DNA of 64,000 nt from Nonomuraea jabiensis (GTDB taxonomy: Bacteria > Actinomycetota > Actinomycetes > Streptosporangiales > Streptosporangiaceae). The notes beneath the pieces are model-generated. The model was given only the letters and a program-made list of their open reading frames with translations. It ran no database searches and was not told the DNA's origin. A program made the translations under genes and the position numbers. The number at the start of each line of letters is the position of its first letter. Positions within the stretch are counted from its first letter, which is position 1. Shown piece after piece: positions 45,710 through 53,291 of this stretch. The stretch spans positions 9,746,501 through 9,810,500 of the forward strand of contig NZ_JACHMB010000001.1 in the NCBI RefSeq assembly GCF_014204795.1, given 5' to 3'.

Positions 45710-46273
45710 TCAAACGCGCTTCGGTTCGTAGTGCAGCGCGGTGATCCCGCAGTCGAACGGCCGGGCAGCGACCAGACGCAGCCGCCTGTAGTCGCCGGCG
45801 TCGCCGAACACCGGCATTCCGGCGCCGATGGCGACCGGGTTGACGAACAGGTGGAGCTCGTCGAGCAGCCCCTGCGCGATCAGGCTCGACACGAGCGTGC
45901 CGCCACCGTAGGCGATCATGTCGCCGCCCGGCCGGGCCTTGAGCCCGTTGACGATCTCGGCGAGGTCACCGCCCGCGACCACGGCGTTCTCCCAGGGCGA
46001 CTCGGTGAGGGTGTTGGAGATGACGACCTTGGGCGTGTTGTTCATCTGGTCGATGGACTTCTGGTCCTCGCCCTCGGGCCCGGCCGCCCACGCCGGGATG
46101 AACCCCTCGGCGAGCCTGCGGCCCAGCACGATGCAGTCGACGGAGTCGGTGAGCGCCTCGATGTAGGCGTTGATGTCGTCGGTCCACGGGAAGCTCAGCC
46201 AGTCCATCTCACCCTTCGGGCCGGCCATGTAGCCGTCGACGGTCATCTGGACCTGCAGTTTGAACGTGCGCAC
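45710..46273 (-). CDS. Dihydrofolate-reductase-fold (RibD C-terminal-like) protein
   Basis: A 187-residue protein. I chose GTG 46273 because GGAAGGAAGG lies upstream and the frame before it is not DHFR-like. It starts VRTFKLQVQMTVDGYMAGPK and continues GEMDWLSFPWTDDINAYIEA, LTDSVDCIVLGRRLAEGF, PKVVISNTLTESPWENAVVA, GGDMIAYGGGTLVSSLIAQG and LLDELHLFVNPVAIGAGMPV. This is the YyaP/YwjB-type DHFR-like family, NADPH-binding but usually not a folate reductase. It stands alone, convergent with the DUF6891-like gene. Confidence 0.9.
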   Translation of the reverse strand: MRTFKLQVQMTVDGYMAGPKGEMDWLSFPWTDDINAYIEALTDSVDCIVLGRRLAEGFIPAWAAGPEGEDQKSIDQMNNTPKVVISNTLTESPWENAVVAGGDLAEIVNGLKARPGGDMIAYGGGTLVSSLIAQGLLDELHLFVNPVAIGAGMPVFGDAGDYRRLRLVAARPFDCGITALHYEPKRV

Positions 46274-46519
46274 TGGATGCCTTCCTTCCGGGCCGAAGGG
46301 GGTGTTGATCAAGAGCGTAGCGGCGCGCCCGTACGAGCCGCTCGAAATTCCCTCTGCTCACGCCAGGCAACCGTGGTCGTGGCGCTGCGGGGCCGTCTCG
46401 TGCCCGGCAGTCCGTACGTCGTGTTCGCCGCGGGGATCGGAATGCTGGAGGCCGGCTTCGGGCTGCTCATGCGGAACCTGGTCGTTCTCGCGCAGAACGC
46501 CCCCTCCCTCCGCGGACCT

Positions 46520-46692
46520 GGCCATTGCTGGACCCGGTCGGTGAAGCCGTTCCGGTTGGCGATGCCTTCGACTTCGGGCCAGCCGTAGTTGCCGCCTGGC
46601 CGGATGACGTTGAGCTCGTCCCAGGTGTCTTGCCCGAACTGCACGTTCATGTCCTGGGCGGCGGTGTGGTCGCCGGCATCCAGATCCGGCAT
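46520..46692 (-). pseudogene. Fragment of PQQ-dependent sugar dehydrogenase-like beta-propeller
   Basis: The minus frame reads AQDMNVQFGQDTWDELNVIR and PGGNYGWPEVEGIANRNGFT. This is the glucose/sorbosone dehydrogenase blade motif (FGQ-TWDELN-I-PG-NYGWP--EG). Similarity ends after about 58 codons, and the rest of the frame down to 46309 is not propeller-like. No start codon or other blades are present. Confidence 0.7.
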
Positions 46693-46702
46693 CCCCGGCC
46701 GT

Positions 46703-47001
46703 GCTTCCTACCACGCCTCTGAGCACGGCGTCATCGGCCTGACCACCAGCGCCGCCCCAAGTACGCGCCGCCCGGCGTCCGCATCAACGCGGTCTGCCCG
46801 GGCACGATCGACACTCCGATGGTCACCGACATGATCGCCAAGGGCGAGCTCGACCTTGGCGACGCCGAGGCCAACCAGCCCATCAACCGGCTCGGCACCG
46901 CCGAGGAGATCGCCCAGGCCATCCTGTGGCTGTGCAGCCCGGGCGCGAGCTTCGTGATCGGCCTCGCCCTTCCGGTCGATGGCGGCTACGTCGCCCGCTG
47001 A
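46703..47001 (+). pseudogene. C-terminal half of an SDR oxidoreductase, frameshifted
   Basis: ASYHASEHGVIGLTTSAA (the YxxxK region, here Y-HAS-E with the catalytic Lys replaced) is followed after a frame change near 46757 by KYAPPGVRINAVCPGTIDTP and ITWLCSP-type sequence (AILWLCSPGASFVIGLALPV) to DGGYVAR and a stop. The cofactor-binding N-terminus is missing. Both the frame break and the changed Lys mark it as dead. Confidence 0.75.
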
Positions 47002-47046
47002 GCCCGCCCAGGGTCCTGCTGTGACCGGGCACCTTCACCGGGAAGG

Positions 47047-47613
47047 TCACGCCTGTCGGCTGCGGTTGGCGGGGACTTCGAAGATGAGTCCGAGACCTTC
47101 CTCTTCATCCCAATCTTCGCCGACCTGGACGAAGCCGAAGCCGGCGATCGTGGCCAGGGACGCCACATTGTCGGGACTGATCGTCGCCCGTACGGTCTTG
47201 ACCTCCGGTTCGGCCGCCGCCCGGCGCAACAGCTCGATCAGGATGGCTCGGCCATAGCCCTGGCGGCGGAAGTCAGGAGCGACGGCGTAGCCGATCTCCA
47301 CCATGCCCGCCTCATCGGGCGGTCCATGGAAACCGGCATGACCGATGACGACACCTTCAGGCCCGGTCACCGCCTGCCGCGCCATCCACCGCGCGTGGTG
47401 GGGATCGGCGGCCATCTGGTCGAGCCGAACCTGCCACAGCCACCGCGCTTTATCTGTCACGAAGTACTCGGTCAGCGCGACCCCGGCCGTGTCGCTGGCT
47501 GCGGGCAGATCCCCATCGAGCAGAGCGGACATCGCAGCGCTCGACAACTCGACAAAGCGCACGTGCTTCGAACTGGTGGGGAACGACGTCTGGCGTTCGG
47601 CTTCATCTGTCAC
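47047..47613 (-). CDS. GNAT-family N-acetyltransferase
   Basis: A 188-residue protein. The start is uncertain: GTG 47613 (VTDEAERQTSFPTSSKHVRF) has no clear ribosome site, and an upstream TTG at 47649 is possible. The RimJ/RimL-like pattern is clear: VRFVELSSAAMSALLDGDLP, GPEGVVIGHAGFHGPPDEAG, then VEIGYAVAPDFRRQGYGRAI (R-R-x-G-Y-G acetyl-CoA loop) and ATISPDNVASLATIAGFGFV with a closing QVGEDWDEEEGLGLIFEV. Substrate unknown. It is divergent from an unidentified plus-strand scrap. Confidence 0.87.
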   Translation of the reverse strand: MTDEAERQTSFPTSSKHVRFVELSSAAMSALLDGDLPAASDTAGVALTEYFVTDKARWLWQVRLDQMAADPHHARWMARQAVTGPEGVVIGHAGFHGPPDEAGMVEIGYAVAPDFRRQGYGRAILIELLRRAAAEPEVKTVRATISPDNVASLATIAGFGFVQVGEDWDEEEGLGLIFEVPANRSRQA

Positions 47614-47723
47614 GCGCGGATGATCGCAAAATGTCCGACAGACGTCCAACGAATTTCGGAGAGTTCCTGTCAGCCAGGCGACGCCCCACGAAGCTGGTCC
47701 TTGCGACGTGCCATGGCATGCTC

Positions 47724-48050
47724 GGGGCCACGACGGCTTCGCCGCGCAGCGCCCGGGAGGATGCTCTGGTGGACGCGCTCGCCGAGCGCGGCGACCTCAC
47801 CCTGCAGCAGGCCGCCGACCGCCTGGCCCAAGGCGGGGAGAGGTACCGCACGTTCCTCGACGTGGGGCAGGCCACCATCGCCCGCGCCCTCAACACCCCC
47901 GCCGCGTCCTTCCTGGGGGCCCCGAGCGCACCGCGATCCGGCACGCCCTGGACGACCTCACCAACCGGCACCTGCCGTCTGCCGACGCCGAGCGCATCGT
48001 CGGCGCCCGGCTGGATCGGACCGGCAACTGGGAGCTCGGCGCCGGATCAA
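47724..48050 (+). pseudogene. Unidentified frameshifted coding remnant
   Basis: A plus frame gives DALVDALAERGDLTLQQAAD and RTFLDVGQATIARALNTPAA. Near a GGGGG run at about 47916-47920 the sense moves to another frame: GPERTAIRHALDDLTNRHLP and SADAERIVGARLDRTGNWEL, followed by GAGSKG. The two halves together look like one helical protein interrupted by a one-base indel. I do not recognise the family. The tail overlaps the antisense of the next gene. Confidence 0.4.
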
Positions 48051-48358
48051 AGGGCGTCTCCGGGGACCGGACGCCCCCGGAAGATCCGCCAGATCAGCCA
48101 CGCCTGCAGCAGACCGGCGCCGGCCAGGACCACGGTAAGCAGCACCGGGTTCTCGATCTGAGGCGGCACCAGGTGCCATCCCCACCAGATCAGCCATCCG
48201 AGAGGGAAGGTGACGGCGATGAGCGCGACGCCGGTCAGCAGGATCGGATCCCGCACCGTCAGCAGGATCACCAGCGAGATCACGCCGAGAACCAGCACGA
48301 GGGCGGCGTAGACGACGGCGAGCACAGCCGCGACCTTGCCGTTCCTGTAACGGCGCAT
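48047..48358 (-). CDS. Small membrane protein, SCO4225-like
   Basis: A 103-residue protein, start taken at ATG 48358 (MRRYRNGKVAAVLAVVYAAL) with AAGGACG upstream; longer upstream frames are not membrane-like. Three hydrophobic segments are visible: VLAVVYAALVLVLGVISLVI, PILLTGVALIAVTFPLGWLI and NPVLLTVVLAGAGLLQAWLI, followed by a basic tail. This fits the actinobacterial SCO4225-type group of unknown function. No neighbouring partner. Confidence 0.65.
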   Translation of the reverse strand: MRRYRNGKVAAVLAVVYAALVLVLGVISLVILLTVRDPILLTGVALIAVTFPLGWLIWWGWHLVPPQIENPVLLTVVLAGAGLLQAWLIWRIFRGRPVPGDAL

Positions 48359-48625
48359 CCAACCACGTCCTTCACGGGAGACTACGGCGTCCACCCACGA
48401 TCCTTTCACGGTCGCGCGGCCGCGACCCTCCTCGACGCTTCGGGGCATGACGAGCAGCAGAACAGACGTGAGCGGCTTGCCGTGACTTTCCGCTCGAAGG
48501 CGTCTCGCCGAAAGGGTTTACGCAGGTAACGAGCCATGCAGGTGGGTTGCCCGGACGGCCGCGACGCGGGCGAGGCGGGAAGGCGAGAACCGCCACCCCG
48601 CCGTGCGGAGATCGGCGGCGATATC

Positions 48626-48637
48626 CATATCGATATG
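48626..48637. promoter_or_regulatory. Perfect palindrome CATATCGATATG in an AT-rich patch
   Basis: It lies 60 nt before the beta-lactamase start chosen here and 6 nt before an earlier in-frame ATG. The surrounding 48620-48660 is unusually AT-rich (repeated ATAT and ATATC) for this GC-rich window. It could be a regulator site or the melted promoter of the beta-lactamase gene. Confidence 0.4.
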
Positions 48638-48696
48638 ACTGAATGATCAATATCAATATTGGACGTCCCAGGCCGGTTTCTGATCTGCTCTCCGCC

Positions 48697-49662
48697 ATGG
48701 CACAACCACTTCTGCGTCTTGGGATCGCGACATTGACCACTTCTCTGCTGCTGAGCGGCGCCGCCAGTGCGGCGCAGGCCGCCACCGGCGCGAAGGGCAC
48801 CTCCGGCGTCGACTCCCGGACGGGGACCACCGCCCCGTCCGACTCCGAGCTGGACAAGACGCTGCAGGAACTTGAGAAGTCCTACCAGGGGCGTATCGGC
48901 GCGGTCGGCATCGACCTGGGAACCGGCAAAACGGTCGGATACCGAGCCGATGAGCGCTTTCCCCTCAACTCCATGTTCAAGGTGTTCGCCTGCGCGGCCG
49001 TACTGCACAAAGCACGTACCAGCGACCCCGGGCTGATGGACAAGGTGGTTCGCTGGAAGCCTGCCGAGATGGCCGGGCTGACCACGAACTCCCCAGAGAC
49101 CACCGAATACACCGACACCGGCATGACACCTGCACAGCTGTGCCGCGCCGGGATCACCAAATCCGACGGCTTCGCAGGCAACACGCTGCTGAAGCAGATC
49201 GGCGGGCCGCGCGGGCTGACCGGGTTCTTCCGCGCCACCGGTGATCGGACAAGTCGGCTGGACCGACCGGAGCCCACCCTGACCGAGTGGCAGCCGGGTG
49301 AAGAGCGCGACACCACCACCCCCGCCGCGGCCGCACAGACCTTCGCCAAGCTCACCACCGGCAAGACCCTCCACATCGGCGACCGGGCGCGGCTGGTCGG
49401 CTGGCTGAAGGCCAGCCTCACCGGTGCCAACCGGATCCGGGCCGGACTCCCCAAGGACTGGACGGTCGGCGACAAGACCGGCACCGGCGGCGCGAGCAAC
49501 TACGGCACCGCCAACGACCTGGCGATCGTCTGGTCGCCCGGGTCCAACGCGCCGATGATCCTTTCGGTGTTCACCAACCGTAACACCGACAACACCGCGC
49601 ATGACGACAAGGTGATCGCCTCCACCGCGACCGCGCTGGCCAAAGCCCTCGGCCGGCTCTGA
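48697..49662 (+). CDS. Class A beta-lactamase with altered SDN and omega-loop residues
   Basis: A 321-residue secreted enzyme. I chose ATG 48697 because it opens a signal peptide MAQPLLRLGIATLTTSLLLS ending near ASAAQA; ATG 48643 would add 18 residues. Catalytic motifs: SMFK (Ser92, Lys95), then SDG at 156-158 where most class A enzymes have SDN, an omega loop RPEPTLTEW with Glu192 (Glu166 equivalent) and Thr196 where Asn170 is usual, and KTG at 260-262. The SDG variant is known from Mycobacterium tuberculosis BlaC. No BlaI/BlaR genes are adjacent. Confidence 0.92.
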   Translation: MAQPLLRLGIATLTTSLLLSGAASAAQAATGAKGTSGVDSRTGTTAPSDSELDKTLQELEKSYQGRIGAVGIDLGTGKTVGYRADERFPLNSMFKVFACAAVLHKARTSDPGLMDKVVRWKPAEMAGLTTNSPETTEYTDTGMTPAQLCRAGITKSDGFAGNTLLKQIGGPRGLTGFFRATGDRTSRLDRPEPTLTEWQPGEERDTTTPAAAAQTFAKLTTGKTLHIGDRARLVGWLKASLTGANRIRAGLPKDWTVGDKTGTGGASNYGTANDLAIVWSPGSNAPMILSVFTNRNTDNTAHDDKVIASTATALAKALGRL

Positions 49663-49795
49663 CGGGCCCGTCCGTTCGCAAACGCGATCATGAACCAGAT
49701 CGTGCGCTCCAGCCGCCGAAAGCCGGCAGGGGCTGTACGCAAATGAACAGACGCATGCCCGCTCCGGCACCTTGGCGACGTCGGCGGCCGCGGCC

Positions 49796-50065
49796 GGAGC
49801 AGGGCAGGCTCTTGGGCACCTTCGCGATGTCGATCCGGTCCATCGGGTTGGCCTGCAGCAACTCCTGCCGGACGGCCCACTTGGCGAAGGAGACGATCGC
49901 GGCGCGCTCGCGCTTACGGCCGGCCGGTGCCAGCCAGGCGAGCTCGGCCAGGAACGCGCGAACCGGCACGGCGGTCAGTGCGTCGATCTCCTCGCCGTGG
50001 TGGGCTGCGAAGGCGATCAGGTCGCCGCGGCAGGCGCGCCGAGTGTGCGGTACGGCGGTGAAGCA
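49796..50065 (-). pseudogene. N-terminal core-binding fragment of a tyrosine recombinase
   Basis: The minus frame reads FTAVPHTRRACRGDLIAFAA and HHGEEIDALTAVPVRAFLAE, then WAVRQELLQANPMDRIDIAK before VPKSLP. This is the SAM-like DNA-binding domain that precedes the catalytic domain in XerC/integrase proteins (NP-D-I--PK-LP hinge). The catalytic R-H-R-Y domain is missing, so the recombinase is dead. No att repeat was found beside it. Confidence 0.7.
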
Positions 50066-50085
50066 GACGTCGTCGGCAGCTGCCC

Positions 50086-50682
50086 TCACCCCGCGCGCAG
50101 CCCTCGCACCATCGTGTCGAAGGCGCGGTCCCAGTGACGGCGGGCCTCGGTGGCGTCGCCGAGGGCGCCGCGCAGGTCGAGGCTGCACAGCCCGTGCGCG
50201 AGCGCGTTGATCCCGACGGCGAGGTCAGCGGGCTCGGCGAGAGAGAAGGCTCCTTCCCGTACGCAGCGCGCGACGGCGGCGATGAGCATGTCGAAGGTCG
50301 GCTGGATCTGGGCGGCGGCTTCGGCGTCGGGCTGGAACTCGGGGATGGGACGGCCGAACATCAGCTCGTAGAGGTGCGGGTTGGCCAGGGCGTTGGCCCG
50401 GTAGGCATGCCCCAGCGCCAGGAGGTCGGCGATCGGATCGCTGGTGTGCGGGACGGCGGCGAAGGCCGTGGCGAGCCGCTCGAACCCGGCCAGGAACATC
50501 TCGCGCACGAGACCACCCTTGTCGCCGAACACCTGGTAGACGGCCATGGTGGACACGCCCGCCCGCTGCGCGACGCGGCGGGTGGTCAGCGCCGCCGGGC
50601 CCTCGGTGGCCAGGAGCCGGCCTCCGGCGTCCACCAGCTCTCGGCGAAGCTCGTCGTAGTCGCGGTTTCTCGGTCTTGCCAT
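50086..50682 (-). CDS. TetR/AcrR-family transcriptional repressor
   Basis: A 198-residue regulator from ATG 50682. The HTH reads LVDAGGRLLATEGPAALTTR RVAQRAGVSTMAVYQVFGDK. The C-terminal domain matches the TetR_C_WHG type: FAAVPHTSDPIADLLALGHA, YRANALANPHLYELMFGRPI and ALAHGLCSLDLRGALGDATE. It is divergent from the epimerase-like gene with 66 nt between starts. An inverted-repeat cluster at 50698-50715 lies in that space and is its probable operator. Confidence 0.92.
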   Translation of the reverse strand: MARPRNRDYDELRRELVDAGGRLLATEGPAALTTRRVAQRAGVSTMAVYQVFGDKGGLVREMFLAGFERLATAFAAVPHTSDPIADLLALGHAYRANALANPHLYELMFGRPIPEFQPDAEAAAQIQPTFDMLIAAVARCVREGAFSLAEPADLAVGINALAHGLCSLDLRGALGDATEARRHWDRAFDTMVRGLRAG

Positions 50683-50697
50683 GGACGGGATAGTATC

Positions 50698-50715
50698 ATA
50701 ACGTTGTTATATAAC
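50698..50715. promoter_or_regulatory. Probable TetR operator cluster
   Basis: ATAACGTTGTTAT (50698-50710) is a near palindrome, and GTTATATAAC (50706-50715) is a perfect one overlapping it. Together they give alternating half-sites ATAAC/GTTAT/ATAAC. The cluster starts 16 nt from the tetR start and ends 34 nt before the divergent gene, so binding would repress both. Confidence 0.65.
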
Positions 50716-50748
50716 ACTGATTCGAAATGACCTCGCAGGAGTGATCAC

Positions 50749-51663
50749 ATGTCCGACCTTCATGTAGTCCTTGGAGCCACCGGCGGCATCGGCGCGGCCG
50801 TCGTCGCGGAGCTGACCGCGCGCGGCCACGAGGTCCGGGCCGTCAGCCGAGGAGGCGCCGCCTTCAGGGCCGACGTCACCACCACCGAGGGTGCCATCGC
50901 CGCCTGCGAGGGCGCAGCCGTGGTCTATCAGTGCGCCCAGCCGAAGTACGAGCGCTGGGCCAAGGAGTTCCCCGGCTTCATCCGCACGGTCCTGACCGGG
51001 GTCGAGACCGCCGGGGCGAAGCTGGTCATGGCCGACAACCTGTACGTCTACGGCCCGGTCGACGCCCCCATGACCGAAGACCTGCCGCACGCCGCCACCA
51101 ACCCCAAGGGCCGGGCCCGCGCCGAAGTGGACCGGCTGATCCTCGACGCCCACCGGACCGGGCGCATCCGCGCGGCCCTGGGGCGGGTCTCCGACTATTA
51201 CGGTCCCGGCGGGGTCAACACCACCATCGGCCCGACCGTTTTCGCCGCCGCGCTGGCCGGCAAGACCGCCCGCTGGGTCGGCGACCTCGACCAGCCGCAC
51301 ACCGTCGCCTACCTGCCGGACGTCGCCGCCGGGCTGGTCACGCTGGGCGAGCACGCAGAGGCCGACGGCCGCTCGTGGCACCTGCCCGCCGCCGAAGCGA
51401 TCACCGGCCGGGAGTTCCTGGGCCTCGTACGGACCGCAGTGGGAGGCGAGCTGAAGGTCGCCGGGCTCGGCCGGGGAATGCAGCGCCTGATCGGGCTGTT
51501 CAACCCGACCGTGCGCGCCCTCGGGGAGACCTGGTATCAGCGCGACCGTCCGTTCATCGCCGACGACTCGGCCTTCCGCCAGGCGTTCGGACCGGTCAAG
51601 GTCACCCCGCACGCCGACGGCATCGCCGCGACCCTCGACTGGTTCCGCCGCAACGCCGCCTGA
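50749..51663 (+). CDS. NAD(P)-dependent epimerase/dehydratase-like (extended SDR) protein
   Basis: A 304-residue protein from ATG 50749 with CAGGAG upstream. The Rossmann loop is VVLGATGGIGAAVVAELTAR. VVYQCAQPKYERWAKEFPGF, then KLVMADNLYVYGPVDAPMTE and VSDYYGPGGVNTTIGPTVFA follow. A Lys in the usual YxxxK is not evident (YVYGPVD), so it may be an atypical reductase or NmrA-like redox sensor. A substrate site TVAYLPDVAAGLVTLGEHAE and a C-terminal ATLDWFRRN complete the fold. It is probably repressed by the divergent TetR. Confidence 0.88.
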   Translation: MSDLHVVLGATGGIGAAVVAELTARGHEVRAVSRGGAAFRADVTTTEGAIAACEGAAVVYQCAQPKYERWAKEFPGFIRTVLTGVETAGAKLVMADNLYVYGPVDAPMTEDLPHAATNPKGRARAEVDRLILDAHRTGRIRAALGRVSDYYGPGGVNTTIGPTVFAAALAGKTARWVGDLDQPHTVAYLPDVAAGLVTLGEHAEADGRSWHLPAAEAITGREFLGLVRTAVGGELKVAGLGRGMQRLIGLFNPTVRALGETWYQRDRPFIADDSAFRQAFGPVKVTPHADGIAATLDWFRRNAA

Positions 51664-52069
51664 GATTGAGAAACAACCCCAGAGTTCGTTGAGCGGTTGA
51701 ACGTCGACCTGGCCGCAGGACCTGGGGCAACGGGCCAGGCCGGGAGTAACCCGCACGTCAGATCCGCATCGGTGACTCCCGACGACGAACCAAACCCCGT
51801 ACAGCCGCACGGAGGGCCTGGCGGTCGATGCCGGGCTGAGCGTCCGGGGCTTGGTTGCGTCGGTCCCGGACACCCCTACGTCAGCACACGGGGCAGGCAC
51901 GCATGGCGATGCTCGACGGCGCGGCCGCGCTCGCGTAACAGGTGAGCCAGGAACTCCACCAGACCGGCTGCCCGGTGCTTGCCGCCGGCGCGCCCGATGG
52001 CGATGGCCCGCGGGCAGCATCGCATATTGCACCAGGCTGCCGATGGGGCTGCCATTCGGCAGGCTCTTG

Positions 52070-52915
52070 AACACCAGTCGCTTCAAGGACCCCTTTCACC
52101 AGCTCGGCGTCGATGTCGGCCTCGGTGACCTTCTTCTTACGTCCGTCCAGCAGCCGGGGCAGCTGCTTCATCGCCGCGACCGCCCGCGCGTCTTCGGGTT
52201 GGCAACGAATTCGATCACCGTGGTCAGCATCTTGAGGAACCTTGACACGGTGGCGATCCGGGAGGCCGGCAGCGCCCGCATCTCACCGTCGGCATCGGCG
52301 CCGGGCGGCGGCACCATCCCGGTCACCGCCGCGACCGCCTCCCACAACTCCCGCCGCGGCACGATCGCATCGATCGCCTCCCGCACCTGGTCCAACATGC
52401 CGTACCGCGCCAGGGCGACCATCCGCTGATGCGGCACCTCCGGCGGGAGCTGCATGGTCCCCCAGCCCCACTCCGAGGATTTCCTGCGGCGAGCTCCAGC
52501 GCCTTCTCCAGATTCCTGCCCGAGGACGCCGCCGGGCCTTTGCGCCAGCGTTCCAGGTTCGAGGCGCGCCGGCCTCCGGGCACCTCCAGCGGCATCTCCA
52601 GGATCATCCGCTGCCGCGGCGACAGCACCCCTCGGTGTACTGGCTGATCTGCGAGACATCCTCGATCCCGAGCTGCTCGCCGAGGTACACCAGCACCTCG
52701 TCGGGCACGTCCAGCGGGTCGGTCAGAAAGCACCCGACGTAGCGAGCTGTCGTCAGCTGGAAGGCGAAGCCGAGGCGGGCGTGCGCCCCACGCCCGCTCA
52801 GCGATCAACGCCCGATCCGCTTCCTCCAGATAGAAGAACCGCTCCAGCTCCGCCTGCGACTGAGCACCCGAGAAGCGGCCACCTCACCATCACTCAAGAA
52901 CTCAACCGGCATAGA
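52070..52915 (-). pseudogene. Second decayed Tn3-family transposase (minus strand)
   Basis: Pieces in changing minus frames fit the N-terminal DUF4158 region: PVEFLSDGEVAASRVLS, a segment with LGFAFQLTTARYVGCFLTDP and LDVPDEVLVYLGEQLGIEDV, then LPPEVPHQRMVALARYGMLD, SRIATVSRFLKMLTTVIEF and MKQLPRLLDGRKKKVTEADI with DAELVKG. Stops and frame changes are frequent and the catalytic domain is missing. It differs in sequence from the relic at 17.3-18.1 kb, so two separate Tn3-type insertions are implied. From 51664 to 52069 I see no gene. Confidence 0.7.
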
Positions 52916-53188
52916 CGCCGAAGGTAGGCCAGGCCCGGCAAGCAGGACGAGCGGAAGATCAAATAGTTAGCAGGGGCCACCCGCTAACGGGACTTTCGTT
53001 CGGATGCTCGTCATGCCCCGCTTCGAGCGCAGGGGCGGCGTCGCACCCGGTCGCCCGCCCGGCTGTACGGGATCGGATGACCCGTCACCCTGCTCGCCCC
53101 GACAGCCGGGTGTCCCGCCACGCCCGCTACGAGAAGGCGCGCGTCCAGTCCATGGGCGCGTACTCCACCCGCCGTAGCCACACCACCC

Positions 53189-53208
53189 GATACCCCCTGG
53201 GGAGTATC
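53189..53208. promoter_or_regulatory. CsoR-like palindromic site
   Basis: GATACCCCCTGGGGAGTATC is a 20-bp inverted repeat broken at one base pair (18 of 20 positions pair). The ATACCCCC-GGGGG-TAT type is what CsoR/FrmR-family metal or sulfide sensors bind. It lies 83 nt before the start of the gene at 53292. No CsoR gene is in the window. The region 52916-53291 otherwise contains no convincing gene. Confidence 0.5.
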
Positions 53209-53291
53209 GGGCGGTGACATCACCAGGACGACGACACCACCGCACCCGGAACGCGATGCTCGACACCTCATCCGAAGAAAGGCATCGCCTC

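Noticed and set aside
45655..45710. Possible intrinsic terminator between convergent genes
   Set aside because: The best stem around CCCTGCCCC and GGCGGGGG pairs only four to five bases with mismatches and there is no T-run.
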